Source: Phlebopus portentosus (taxonomy: Eukaryota > Basidiomycota > Agaricomycetes > Boletales > Boletinellaceae). From it: a DNA stretch of 64,000 nt. The DNA lies in assembly GCA_037892935.1 (NCBI GenBank), contig JAYXKI010000007.1, positions 1,364,001 through 1,428,000 of the forward strand, in the 5' to 3' direction. Position numbers and translations under genes: made by a program. Shown here in pieces: positions 1 to 12,576 of the stretch. Below the pieces are notes generated by a model. It was not told where the DNA came from. It was given only the letters and a program-made list of their open reading frames with translations, and did no database searches. Positions within the stretch are counted from its first letter, which is position 1. Every line of letters begins with the position of its first letter.

Positions 1-3000
1 GATGGTAAAAGGCATTCCGAAGGCGAAATTGGTGCTCCCGAAGTCGAAATAAAGGGAATTTACTACAGGCCAATTACTCCAACGATTTACAATGCTCTGG
101 ACAATCCTAACGCCTCCCCATTCCACTTTTCGCCTTACAAAGAATTCTGGAAGTCTGAACGAGTCTACGGAGAGCTCTATTCCGCAGACGCATGGCTCGA
201 GGCCCACGAACAAGTTCGATCACTACCAAGGGAGGACGAAGTTTTAAACTTCGTCCTCCCTATATTACTTTACTCCGATTCCACTAGTCTCGCCAACTTT
301 GGAACGGCCTCATTATGGCCCCTTTACATGCACCTTGGCAGCCAGTCAAAATATATTCGTGGTAAAAGTAGCAAATCGGCATGCCATCATTTGGCTTATA
401 TTCCGTCGGTACGTTTCCCATTCTTATTTCTGTATTTTTCAAATGGCTTTATATTCTTATAACATACATCTTGAAGCTTCCTACATCCATTCAAGATGTA
501 TACAAAGATCACTATGGTCGCGGAGCCTCGGCTGGGCTGTTCACTTATCTCAGACGTGAACTTATGCACAAGGTGTTGTCTCTCGTCTTGTTTCAGTCCG
601 AGTTTCTGGAAATATACGCGAATGGCATTCGATTTCGGTGCCCCGACAATATCATTCGCTGTTTGTTCCCTAGAATCATGGCTTACTCTGCGGACTATCC
701 AGAACGGTAGGTTTCTTTATTGATTTTTCTCAAATACAGACTCATTTCTATTTTAGCATGCTTGTGTCGACATTGAAGGTCATGGGTACGAATCCATGCC
801 CGAAGTGTTTTATTACGAAGGATAAAATCCATATGCTCGGCACAACCAGGGACAATCAAGTCCGATTTTGATCTCGGACTGATGATCAACAAAGACGAGA
901 CAAGATTACGAACGCGCGGAAATGGATATTCAAAGCTGGATATACAGTTAGTTCTGCAAAAGTGAAGGCCGTGTTGGACTCACCCTCCCTAGTGCCCGTC
1001 CATGTAAGCCTTTTATTTCTTGTTTGACTCATCCTTGCTCTCTGATCACCTTCTTTCTCTCCAGAATGCATTCTCGGAGCTTGCTCCATTCAGTTTCGAT
1101 TTCTACAAAATGTTCGCTCCCGACATAATGCACAAATTCGAACTAGGAGTTTGGGGGAAGACGATTTTCCCCCATCTCATTCGGGTACTTGAAGCACAGG
1201 GTGGAGATATAATCTCTACTTTCAACAATAGGTAAGTGAACATGTTCGAGCGATATTTAAGAGGTCCTATCTGAGCTGCACAAATAGGTATCGAGCATTG
1301 CCGACATTCGGTAACGATACGATTCGTCTCTTCCCGGAGAATACTGCCACTATGTCAAAACTTGCGGCCTGAGACTTCGAGGATTTGCTTCAAGTAAGTT
1401 CTGGTTTGTCGTTTCCTTGCTCGATAGTCAACTGACTGTTACATTCTCAATAGTGTTCTATACCTGTTTTTGAGGAATTACTCGAAGAAAAGAAACATAA
1501 CAAGTTAATTTCTCAAATTTTGTTCACTCTGGCGACATGGCACTCTTTGGCAAAACTTCGTACTCACACCGACACGACTTTGCGAGCACTCGAGGCCACT
1601 ACCACAGAGCTGGGATGCGAAGCTCGTCTTCTGAAGGATGAAACGTCTATCTACAAAACAGTGGAACTTCAACGGGAGATCGCAGCCCGAGGGCGGCGCC
1701 AGATTGCTTTACTGAAGAGGGGTGGCAAAAACCCGATACAAGCGAATAAAGTAAGCAGTACTCTTAAAGTATACTTGACAAATGCACATTAATTGCTCTC
1801 AACAGGGCGATTCTGCGAAACCTACTCCCAAGAGAAAGGAACTGAATGTCAACACACCAAAATTTCATTCCCTTGGAGACTACGTACAAGCAATCCGGAG
1901 ACTTGGAACAACAGATAACTACTTGACACAGATCGTAAGTACATTTCTTTTAAATGATCATTGCTGAATGCGCTCGATAGGGAGAATCTCAGCATAAGCG
2001 TGTCAAACAGATGTACGGCAGAACGAACAAACAAAATGCCGCCAAGGACGTCAGTAAGCTCAAGGGTTGCGCACGAGTCTTGGAGCTCATTGGGCCCAGG
2101 ATGTCGGCACACCGCCCGAGAAAGACAATAACAACCCCGAGGATATCACCAGACATCCATTACCGCATGCCGGCATCCGAGAAAGAATCAACGAACATTG
2201 GATTTTGGCTTCATCAAAACAAGCGTGATCCGGCGGTCCAAGTAAACAATATCGAACAAATATCACATAGTATCACTTTAATACTGACATTGTAATAGAC
2301 CTTTCGGGGTGACCTTCGTACCCATCTTCTTGGGCGAATTCTCAAAAGAGAGGAATATGCCGATTTAACGCCTGGAGAACTCGGCGGATTACATATCAGA
2401 CACGACAAGCTGTATTGGCACAAGGTAATACAGATCAATTATACAACTTATGATCTTCGTCGGAAACAGGACACCTGCAACCCGTCTACTCATCCTGACG
2501 TGATGATGCTGGCTCCAGAGGTCAATGCCTTGCACCCATATATGTATGCACGTATCGTTCATCTTTTTCACGTCAAAGTCGCATATAACGGGCCCGGACG
2601 ACAGCTGCAAGATTACAAAAGGATGAATGTTGCTTAGGTTCGATGGTTTCAGTATGATTCAAGTAGTTGTTTCTCCTTAAAGGAGAAACGACTGCCGCAA
2701 ATTCGGTTCTCGCATTACTCCGAACCAGATGCATTCGGTTTTATTGACCCAGACTTAATCATCCGAGCAGTACATCTGATGCCCAGGTTCGCCAAAGGGT
2801 ATACCACTTCCTATCTTCCCCCTTCTCTTGTTTGACTCTCATCATTCAAGGATCAAGATTTCCGATTTTATTATGTGAACATTCAAGCAACAATTCTCTT
2901 GATAAAACAATTCGGCTTTCTCATACACTGCAGTTTTGTCGATAGGGATATATTTATGAGATTTAGGGGAGGTGGGATAGGGCACAAGTCAACTTGGCAT

Positions 3001-3216
3001 TTGAATGAAAGGTTGATGGAAGATTTGCAAACAGAAACGGACGAGATCCTCGAAGCTGACAATGAAACACAAGAAATAGATGCAGTCGAGCTATTTCCTG
3101 AAGAAGAAGTCGAGCTAATAGACAGATACGATGGAGACGAGCCTAGTAGTGACTCGAATCGGAGGGCGTCCAAATCAAATCTCCAACACATAACTTACAA
3201 CGAGCACATAGAATGA
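1..3216 (+). mobile_element. Plavaka-type transposase, degenerate and 5'-truncated by window edge
   Basis: Translating across several introns gives the typical Plavaka transposase order: an N-terminal block with DSTSLANFGTASLWPLYMHLG and ACHHLAYIP (about 280-410), a KDHYG..AS block (about 500-540), a FELGVWGKTIFPHLIR block (1137-1185), DFEDLLQCSIPVFEELL (about 1373-1480), and a C-terminal FVDRD..MRFRGGGIGHK block (2935-2995) followed by an acidic tail ending at 3216. Plavaka elements are CACTA-like DNA transposons common in Agaricomycetes. In-frame TGA codons at 869-871, 1370-1372 and 2833-2835 break the reading frame, so the copy is almost certainly inactive. The one at 1370 sits where family members have Arg in the ARDFEDLLQ motif, consistent with CGA decaying to TGA. 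The start lies outside the window, and no terminal repeat or target duplication was found on the right side. Confidence 0.85.
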
Positions 3217-5419
3217 CCGTAAAACTAGTCGACCTGCACTCTCTGCCCATTTTCCCATCGTCAACCACCCTTCAAAGTCTGCCACCGTCGCAACAGTCGG
3301 CTGTCCTGGAACATATCGACGCTATTTTACACACTTTCTCTTCCAGATGAAAGACTGTCAGAATTACTGTGCAATGATTTTATTGCATCGTATGCAAGAC
3401 AAGAAGCGACGAGGATGCTTGGTGAACTGATATTTTTCTCGGGTGACCAGGGTGCAGAACGGAGGCCTCCGCAGGAGCGAATCATTCGCAAACGCGTACT
3501 CAGTCTCGCACTGCGCCTATCCAATTTTCCAAGGGCCGGAGGCCTCACGCTACCGAGCATTTTAGACCTCTGTGTTGCGTATGGCGCGAGAAATTCTTCG
3601 AGAGTTAAGGAAATCATGGAAAAGGCCGTGCGATCGCACCCGACCCTCCTTCAGGAGATACGCAACAACGCAGTTCCATCCTTTGCATCAATTATCCTAT
3701 CCACGGGCAGTGGGCTGCATGCATTGCGGAAGACAGCTTTCTGCCTCAAGCATCTATTGCAATGCTCTCCACCTTCCGTGCTCGACGAATTCCTCAAGGA
3801 TAACGACTTCGTGGTTGCACTCGCAAAGTGCTATAACGGGCGTCTCTCTGCGATAGCGACAGGATATGGTGGAGTCGATCTTGATCGCGAGGATGATACC
3901 GAAACGACGACGTCCTGGGTGGGATGTAAAGTCGATTTACTTGATTGCTTCCACGTACTCCTCCAGCACACATTGAACAATGTTCGCATAGACCCTCGAG
4001 CGAACGCGGAACGTGCGTTCAGCTTGGTGTTCGCTCTACTGAACCTTCCGACATCTTCTGGCCAATCGCATGGATCAGAAATTCCATTTTTGAACCGAAG
4101 TCTGGTGGCGGATTATCAAGATGCATATGGACTATCCTCTACTCTAGCATCCGTTCTCTCATATAACGATGAACCCCGGCTGGACGTTCTGGACGCAACT
4201 TTGAAGTCATTCGAGACAGTTGGTAGCGGCGATAAACGCGGTGCTCTCCGGATCATATTACGTAGCACAGGAGCGCCTTCTGGGATTGACTATCGAGGTG
4301 TCGTCGGGCCAAAGGGGAAGGAACGCGCTCCTCCGCCACCCGAACCGCCTGAGAATGTGGACCTCGATGCGGCAGTTTCAAGCGTCTTGAATATCCTTCC
4401 TGACCAAGAGCCTGCTTACATTCGCGCACTCCTAGCCTTACCCCGATTCGATGGGAATGCGGAGCAAGTTATAGCTGCTCTTCTCGAAGGTGAAGCTCCT
4501 CCACCATCTTCCGTGAAATCAGACTCGTTCCCCGAGCCATCCGTGACTCCAGTTCCCCAGGATCACGCTCCACCTGTAGAGCGCCGGAACATCTTCGATG
4601 AACAACAACTCATGGAGACTATGAACGTACAGATTGGAAAGCGGAGAGGTGATGCAGATACAGTATTGCAAGACCGCGGGTTCCTCGACCAGATGAAGGC
4701 GGACATACTCCGCCGTGCGGCCGAATTAACAGACTCGGATGATGAGGACGGTCAGGACGTCGATGAATTGGACGACCTGGAGTCAGTATTGGATAGCGGA
4801 GTCAAAGTCGTCGCAGATAGGGAAGACATCGAGGGAGAGTCGGACGAAGATGAAGATGAAGACACTGAAGGAGAAGCGCCGCTCCAGACTCCCGAGATGA
4901 TATGCGAGCTGGCGTATCTCAAGGATTCGAAGTTATTTAATCGCGACGTAGAGACACGTCGGTCCAAAGCTCGCGCAGACTTGAAAGCTCAGACGGGCTG
5001 GACTGACGAGCAACTTGAGGGATGGCGCGTCATGTTGGAGCGAAATGTATGTCGGGTTTACTTATCTCTTTATCTGCATTAGAATGACTATGATCCTCCT
5101 CTAGCCGAAGAAGGATAAAATCCTGCTAAAGCACGAATTTAAGGGAAACAAGAAGAGCCCAATACTTATTCAAGCTACTGATCAGCCTGGCAGCAGTTCG
5201 GATAGAGGCCGTGGACGAGGAAGAGGACGTGGTGGAAATGGACGTGGCCGCGGAGGTGGTGGGCCCAGAAGAGGCGGCGCGGCTGGAAGCGACGGCGGCG
5301 ATGCTAGAGAGCGCGCTCGGAAAGACAAAAACAAGGCTAGGCAGGCAAATCACAATCGCAAGAGAGGTCATGACCGCAAGATGGCTCGCGGGGGTGGTAT
5401 TCCAGGACCATCGACATGA
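3213..5419 (+). CDS. cue3: CUE-domain protein, Cue3/ASCC2-like (ribosome quality control)
   Basis: A large alpha-helical N-terminal half is followed by a CUE domain at about 4375-4490 (VLNILPDQEPAYIRALLALP, then a conserved di-leucine region), an acidic segment, and a basic Arg/Gly-rich tail ending NRKRGHDRKMARGGG. This order matches yeast Cue3 and human ASCC2. Those proteins bind ubiquitin on stalled ribosomes as part of the RQT/ASC-1 complex, which splits collided ribosomes; that role here is inferred from the family. The last intron is 5047-5104 and the final exon ends at 5419. The first ATG with good coding sequence is at 3213, and this segment reads to about 3343 in a frame one step off from the main exon (DERLSELLCNDF, from 3346). 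Either a short intron (for example 3277-3346) or a one- or two-base indel joins them. The start codon overlaps the end of the transposon reading frame by four bases. Confidence 0.8.
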
Positions 5420-5531
5420 GATGCGTTTATGGAACTGATATACAAAGTGGCTATAAACTGCGAGATTACAGGTGACGACACTGCTACAACATCCGCGAAT
5501 TATACGGGAAGAAAAGAGATGAATAGTCCGA

Positions 5532-7629
5532 CTAGATTTCTCGAGCTTGATGTGATTCCTTCGTAAAGCTTCCGACTGTAACATGGAATTTCGACAGTCG
5601 ATGAACGTACGGCAGCCAATCCCTGTCGCTCTTTACGGTCACTGGCTTTATCGATGGCGTCTTCTGAGTAAACCATCCTTCCTCTTCCGTCCAGCCAGAA
5701 TCTCTACGCAAGGAATACTGCTCAATGTGCCCTACTTCGACGATAAATTCACCGTGGCGGGGCCCTTTCTTGAGGTTCAGTCGTCCGAGTTCTACATTGT
5801 TAAGTGCGAACGTGGGCTCGCCGACGAGCTCTTCTGCAAGTTCGTGCAGGTTGAACAAGAGGCGCGAGGCGCATATTGAGAGAATCACAGGAAGGAAGCT
5901 GAAATGTAAATGATGAGATTAGGGTCGCTTTCTGACACGGAGGACCCATGATACTGACCCAGAAAAAATTGCCGGAAACGAGACCTATTCAATTAGAAGA
6001 CGGAATGGCGTTATTGAGCAACTGTTCTCAAGAGTTTATTTGACATACCTGCGGATGATTCCACATTGCACTTCCTACAACACCAAAGCCGACAGAGACT
6101 GAAGCGACATGTTTATCCTCATTAGTGCTCTAGAATGATGGATGGAAACCTACCACACACGCAGAAATAGAAAATGCAACCACTGCAATCAGGAATTCAG
6201 ACATCTTCTCTTCAGGAGAATGAATATAAAAGAGAGACTCACTCGCGCATGAGACATTTCAAGAGCTTATTCTTGTAATCGCTTTTCTGCAACGGTCCTG
6301 CCACTCGAACGACGGTAAGCACCACAAGGATAGCTAAGCAGATTCAGAGCTTGGGAAACGTTCTTCGCGATTCGTAGACTTATTGAACACACTTACTTTC
6401 CATGACCTGGGTTTCGACAGAAAACAGGTGTCAGTCATTCCGTATCCTGAAATATAGCGAATTCGCTTAACGAAGGTCGGCACGAGCATTGCTACGAGTA
6501 ATCGTAAGCGATATCTGAAATTTGAAAATTGATTCATGACGGCGAGAAAAAACGCACCCCAATACAGACGAGCATTTGGTCCAGTGCTGATGTCGAAACA
6601 ACCGCGGAGTGGCGCTGAGAAAACATCAATCAGTCGAGCCTTTTTGTTGGCCACTAGTTTATCCGTAACCTGCGCACAAGGTAGAACGATAGAATCGGTG
6701 TCCTAAGCGAAGGTAATCAATAAATGGATGTGCGAAGCCGACTCGGAAAATCCATTCGCACGCATACGTACCTCCATCACGAAGCCGAATACAATTGAAA
6801 CGACGACGATGCAGAATAGAAAGAAGCCGAAAACTCCTCGCTGTATCGACTGCTTCCACGTCCATAGATGTACTACACGAGCAACCAAGATGGCTATTCA
6901 AAAAAAAACTTAACGTTCAAATCTTCCCGCTCATTACGAAATGGTTTGGGATTGGGCTTACCCTGCATGATGATCAGCTCAAATACCGTGAAAGTAGCTG
7001 TTGAGACCGCGGCATTGTAGCAGCTTAATCAAGGTCAGGGAGGAGTTGTGATAATCAGTATATCGTGAAGAGAAGAAACTGACAACTAATGCAGATTAAT
7101 TAATGCCAATATAATAACCGGCAAAGCTACATAAGACTTACGCTCTGTGAAGGCTGTTCACGGAAGAACCCTAAATCAATTTCAATACCCTAGATTGTTC
7201 AATGTGTCTACTGACCACTTACAAGCTAACACAACTCTGACGCGGGATATACGTAGGTCAGTGTTTCCTGCTGATAGATTCGTATTCAGAACGACTCACA
7301 GGAAATTTATTGGAGGCAAATATCGATTCTAGACGATCATGAACGCATATACGTCTGATGTAATCGTTGAAACACGTACAAGGAAGAACAAGATCCTGGT
7401 TACAGTGAATTTGGACCTCCAGAAGAGCTTTACCTATAAAAACACGGGGGTTAAAAAATACGAGCGAAGGATAATAGAATGGATTGCTAGCCTCTTGCTC
7501 TAAAGTCAGAAAGTAATCATAAACGAGTAGTGCAAAGCACGCCACAGCCAGGTATTTCGTGGATTGCAGACTGTCTATCACGGTATACAGCTGACCCGAA
7601 GCAAGGATCTCGGGTAAAGACGCGTCCAT
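5532..7629 (-). CDS. DUF6533-type multi-pass membrane protein
   Basis: Multi-exon minus-strand gene. The N-terminus (MDASLPEILASGQ at 7629) leads into KYLAVACFALLVYDYFLTLEQE, the signature of the basidiomycete DUF6533 family. It continues as VKLFWRSKFTVTRILFFL and then NRYLPPINFL after two introns. Later exons carry hydrophobic helices (near 6990, near 6800 with VFGFFLFCIVVVSIVFGFVME, and near 6580). The final exon (5898-5532) starts FLPVILSICASRLLFNL, the usual C-terminal helix of the family, and ends in a hydrophilic tail. About six or seven membrane helices are expected; the function of the family is unknown. The first intron (about 7490-7433) appears to use a GC donor. Central exon boundaries between 7260 and 7000 are uncertain, and I cannot exclude that the gene is damaged there. 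Confidence 0.65.
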
Positions 7630-8549
7630 GCGAAGTCTTCAAAGCGTTCGAAGAGCAGTTCAGGCAGCTTCTTCAAGTCAGTCAAAGGATGAACGGTTGG
7701 AGCAGAGGTAGAGGGTATTCGAGCGTCAAGCAATGTTTCAAAGCGTATTTACAACAGTAGCCAGTTCCACCAGGCGCACGGAACTTTTCTCAGTGATGGT
7801 GGGTGAGAGGGCGGTAACTGGAGACACGATGATGGAACTCTTGGGTGATGTTCCCCGTTTCGATTACCCTGGAGTTCTCGTCCTCAGGCGCGTCGGAATC
7901 TAACCTTTATTCGTCCATATCAAAGCCGGCTCTTAATTATAGATTTGCGTCTCCGGCGTCCTATCGGCACTGATACGACACCAAGTCTTTCGGTGATGGT
8001 ACCATAATAAGCATGGAACCCGTCGTCCGCGTGGACGAATCGCATTTTTTTGTCGGTTCGAACCGAAGTTCAGTCGGAGTCAATGAAAAGACTCTTACTG
8101 TCGAGCGTAATAGTAACACAGTAGACGTCAAAATAGTCAGCACAATCTCAGAAGTCGGCAATATGGTAGGGCATCATAGGACAACGTAACAATACGAAAA
8201 CTGGCCGAAATGCCAGCGAAACTGGGCGACGTCGTGGCTTTGGTCGGGTTTCCCCAAGGAGATGATGCACTTCATCCCGGTTTGGTCATGATACGAAGCG
8301 ATGGAGCCAAGTCAACGTATCGTTGACGGGGACGCACTCACTGTCGCTAGGTGGGGAAAGGATTTTTGGAGGCCTGCGCTCTATGCAGGGGGTCGGAATA
8401 CAGAAGAGAAATCGCGTTGGTAAGAAGTACAATGCATTATGGTGGTCGATGAGGCCTGCAATGCGACAAATAAAGCATGATAGAAACATGTGTACAGCAC
8501 TGCCTGTTTATAGCAGAGACAGAAGATATTCCGAGCATCGAATCCTGCA
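7630..8549. other. Intergenic, no gene recognised
   Basis: The stretch between the DUF6533 start and the fyv10 stop holds only short reading frames with no recognisable protein features. Because both flanking genes are on the minus strand, it should contain the DUF6533 promoter and the fyv10 3' region. Confidence 0.5.
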
Positions 8550-9904
8550 TTAAGAAATGAAAACCTTCCTTAAATCACTAAACGCACAAGTCATCTTCGT
8601 TCGCGGACATGTCACAATTCCGTTTTCACGGGCAGCCATCTCCTCGAGTGCGTTGCGGGAGTAGACGTATCCATTTGGGAAAACCATAGGTGGGTTATCC
8701 TCGTCCATGATCTTTCCACTGATGTAGCATACGATGGTCGAGTTGACATGGTGACTAAATGGTACCTCCTTAGCAAGCTTGCCGAGGCCCGGTCCGTCGC
8801 AGATAGGGCAGTCTGGATTTGGCTTCTGCGTTGGTCATAACAAACAGGAAGCTTGAGTGACGCAAGCCCGCCGTACAAAGCGAGGTGGAGGAGTGGTTCG
8901 GTCGGAAGGGCGTTCAGGTTATAAACGGCAAGACGGAAGGAATGAACAAGGGTTTCCCAACGTTTCAGATCGTATAAACGTTTGTACAGTCCAAAGGCGT
9001 TCGAAGGAGGGAAAGCAAGAAGAGCTGAAGCCTGTCGGATCTGTTTTAGATGCGTGTCTTGCCACAGGACCAGGTGCCTCCTTGAATAAGCGATGGCATC
9101 AATTGCCTTCCCAGACCGCGCAAGCTCAATATATTCTTGCAGACGCAAGTCGAACTCCAGGGTATTCTTTGCTTTCCGAAGAGCTGGCTTGTTTTCGCTA
9201 CACCATGCAAGGGCCTCAGTGCAGCTATGTCGTCGCAAAGCGTCTTCAATCCGGCGTATGTCGGTGAAGAGATCAATGTCAACGAGTTTCTGTCCGATCG
9301 TTAGCTTTGTTCTGATAATCAATGAATTAGTAAGCTAACCTCAATGCCTTTGTCTTCTGCCAACTTCCTTGCCGTTTGCTTCTTCCCGTTTCTTAGAGCC
9401 CAATCAACTAGCCATCGATCTATTCTCGTGTCCGCCCATCTATTGAACCTCGGGTCGTCTCGGGTGGTGGAGTTCTCAAGCTCAGTGATATGCATGAACC
9501 TCTCTCGCATCACTTCCTGCGTTTGTAATCCAGAGTTCTCGTGCAAGTCCGAAAGCTACGACAGCTGTATCAGAAATTGCCAGAGGCGGAAGATTCGAAG
9601 GTGTGCATACCTTGCGTTTTAGTCCCTCGACTTTGCCGATCATGTTGTCTATGGACTTGAGCGCCGCAGAAGGATCATAGTTTGACTTCGCCTGCTTTGA
9701 GATGTCCTTCGAAGCTGCTTGTACTGCGCCGAGCTCCCGCTCGATGTACTTTTGAGAGGAGCGAAAGACCTTCCGATACGCCTCATAGGGTACCTGAGAA
9801 GAGATGTTCAGATCAGCAGTAAAGTATTCATGAGTGAATTAAAATACCCTCGCAAATGGCTGTTCAAACAAAAGCGCCCCCTCGACGTTGACTTTGTTGC
9901 TCAT
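8550..9904 (-). CDS. fyv10: Fyv10/Gid9 (MAEA) subunit of GID/CTLH E3 ubiquitin ligase
   Basis: Exons 9904-9848, 9793-9611, 9555-9340 and 9289-8550 encode about 398 residues starting MSNKVNVEGALLFEQPF. LisH (RFNRWADTRIDRWLVDWALR) is followed by CTLH (KLVDIDLFTDIRRIEDAL, then CTEALAWCSENKPALRKAKN), CRA, and a C-terminal degenerate RING of the Gid type (PNPDCPICDGPGLGKLAKE, PMVFPNGYVYS, and CPRTKMTC at the end). This is the Fyv10/MAEA architecture. With Rmd5 it forms the catalytic module of the GID ligase that degrades gluconeogenic enzymes in yeast. Introns have GT-AG ends and the 9339-9290 intron has a clear branch-point-like CTAAC. Around 8831-8834 the frame changes by one base between LPVCYDQ and TQKPNPDCPIC with no room for an intron, so one base seems to be missing. 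It is divergently transcribed from the cystathionine gamma-synthase gene. Confidence 0.9.
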
Positions 9905-10592
9905 GGACGGTGCCGGACAGGGATGCAGCCAGAAACAGCAATGTCATGCCTCGTCTGGTCACATGGTTGCGCAGTATATATAGTAAATTTGGAAGATTAC
10001 ATGTAAGTGATCGCTGTGTAATACGGCCTTTCCGGCCCGTTGTCAATTATTAAGTACAACTTGTATACCTAGTAGGTACGCAATAAATAGCAGGCTTAGA
10101 GTACCGCCAGTACTATCATGTAGTATTCGTAGCACAAATGTGACTACATACAATTATCTAGTGGCCGCAACATTCTTCGCCCCGTTTGGGAAAACGATTT
10201 GCGCACCAGTTCGATCGCCGTCCGAAAACGGGGGAACAACTGCAATATTTCAGTAATAGCTGCGTGGAAACGGTTCAGATCTGCGATCGCCTACGAGGCC
10301 AAACTTCCGTGATCAACTCCTAGCCTCTTATAATCTGTAGAATTATGAAAGGAGCGATCAGTTGTTCAGAATGCAGCCTCTTGCCGAGGACAAGATCGAT
10401 TGACATTCACAGACCCAAATACGCGCCGTTGACTGGGCAGACGGCATGAATTTATCGGCACGTGACATTTCTCACTTACAACATTAAGTTACATACAGAA
10501 CTTTTCATTGTCGCTCCGTCTCACACACTTATCGACGACAGGGTCAGGCCAACTGCACTCTATTGACGTTGTCGGACGGGCCGATACGAGAG
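9905..10592. other. Divergent promoter region between fyv10 and the cystathionine gamma-synthase gene
   Basis: About 690 bp between two start codons facing away from each other. No coding signal was seen. The only recognised element is the CACGTGA box at 10459-10465. Confidence 0.6.
10459..10465 (+). promoter_or_regulatory. CACGTGA E-box, Cbf1-type site of sulfur amino acid genes
   Basis: CACGTGA lies 128 bp upstream of the ATG of a transsulfuration enzyme. In yeasts, Cbf1 with Met4/Met28 binds exactly this extended E-box in front of MET genes. The match is seen in sequence; use by a basidiomycete homologue is inferred. Confidence 0.45.
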
Positions 10593-12576
10593 ATGACCGT
10601 GACGATGACACAGATATTAGGTCAGCCGGTACCTCCCTTCACGGCTCATGCAATCTCAGTTTCACTGCCGACATGGAGAGATAATGTCGGATATGAGGAA
10701 GGGGAGAAAAGAGTGGTCAATGCTATGGTTACTGGATATCCAAGATTTTTCATCCACAAGAGCATACAAAAGGTGTCTCGTATTTGATTTCGTCCGTCAT
10801 CATGTACCTATTGACTCGGTCGTTCAGCTTGCAAGTATATGCGAGAAAAAGTTCGGTTCGCAGGAAGAACGATGCATGATATTCCCCTCGAAAAAGACTG
10901 CAGAGTTCTGTCGTGAATTCATAGCCAAACACTCTCCAAATCCTCAATCTCCTGTCCCCGTCCGACTGATCGAATTCGTAGTATGTCCGGATGAAATTAC
11001 AGCTCCATCGGATTCCCGATGCATCGATCTCCATATTGTGTTGTTTCCCGCAGATGCCTTCCCAATCGCGAAGAAATTTTGGCAACATACTGGTATGGGG
11101 ATTTCCAGCCGCATTGCAGTGAGGTGTTTAACGAGGATGTCGGAGTCTCCGACAAGTCCGACGACACGCGACCATCTTCCTGCTCTCAACAGGTTGCCTT
11201 CTAAACCTCAGAATAGACACTACATCGTCAAATCGCCTCCGCCTCCCCCGCACGAGGAAGAAGTGGAAGATGTAAACTCTTATCTGGAGGAACGGTATGG
11301 ACGGAACTTGCCATTAGGCTACGCGGCTGCCGCCAAACGTGCCCTGCGCCGTAGGATTGCGGGGGTTCTCGTGCATGATCAGTGTTATAATACCCAAGAT
11401 ACCCAACGTCTTCCCGAGGCGGGCGGAGATGAAGCAGTGCTGGGACCAAGCTCGCGTGGTGTGGAGAACGTCACCGAGGACGACGTGTTCCTTTACCCGA
11501 CCGGAATGTCAGCGATCTGGTGGGCACACCATCTGGCACTCCTAACGAGACCTCAACAAAAGAGCGTCTGTTTTGGGTTTCCCTATACAGATACTTTGAA
11601 GATTCTTGAGAAGTGGGGTTCTGGGTGTTATCATTTCGGACATGGACTTGATAGTGACATTGATGCGTTAGAGAAGCTCTTCGAGGAGCTTTCGCCGAAC
11701 CATTTATCATCGTCCTCTCCACCAATACTGACCTTATTCACGGAGTTCCCGTCCAATCCACTTCTTCGCTCGGCGAACCTTCCACGTCTTCGCGCACTCG
11801 CGGATAAATACGATTTCCTAATTGTCGTGGACGAGACTATCGGCAATTTCGTGAATGTATCCGTACTTCCGTATGCAGACATTGTCGTCAGTAGCTTGAC
11901 GAAGGTGTTCAGCGGAGATTCGAACGTTATGGGCGGAAGGTATGTTGCAGCGGTCGTGGTATCCATGCGGCTTCTTATCCCTTTCTATAGTTTGGTTCTT
12001 AATCCAAACGGAAAACATTACGCCACTCTGAAATCTACCTTACAAAAAGAATTTGACGACATCTACTTTGATGAGGATGCCATCTTCATGGAACGGAACT
12101 CGCGCAACTTCCGTCGACGGATCCAGACTATCAACGAAAACGCCGAAGCAGTCTGCGACTTCCTCAAGTCCTTCTGCTCCTCGGCTACCGGTGGACCTCC
12201 CCTAGTCAAAGAAGTATACTACCCGAAATTCATGACCCGAGAAAACTACGATGCATGTCGTGCGGACGATCTTCCACCTAACGCTTCCGCATTCGGTGGT
12301 CTATTCAGCGTGACGTTCACCCAGCTCGCCGCATCTCATGCATTCTTCGATGCATTGGAATGTATGAAGGGACCTTCGTTAGGCACGAGTTTCACTTTGG
12401 CCTGCCCGTATACAATCATTGCACATTATGAAGAGCTTGATTGGGCTGAGAAGTGGGGTGTAGAGAAAGGGCTGGTGCGTGTTAGTGTCGGGACTGAGGA
12501 GAAAGAGGAGTTGTTGTCAGTATTTAGGAAGGCGCTTGAGGCTGCTGGAGCCGCTGTTAGAACCTTGAATGCTTGA
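10593..12576 (+). CDS. str2: Cystathionine gamma-synthase (PLP-dependent, Str2-like)
   Basis: Three exons (10593-10772, 10828-11939, 11991-12576) give about 625 residues. The N-terminus contains LGQPVPPFTAHAISVSLPTW and GYPRFFIH, typical of the fungal cystathionine gamma-synthase N-terminal extension. The catalytic half is a Cys/Met-metabolism PLP fold: YPTGMSAIWWAHH, FTEFPSNPLLRSANL, and SSLTKVFSGDSNVMGG with the Schiff-base lysine. The enzyme joins cysteine and an activated homoserine to form cystathionine in transsulfuration towards methionine. The ATG at 10593 was chosen because it is the first one in frame with the conserved N-terminus; an ATG at 10605 is possible. The second intron is 51 nt, a multiple of three, so the unspliced frame stays open across it. 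C-terminal to it lie GRYV-free sequence and an intact end (VRTLNA). Confidence 0.88.
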
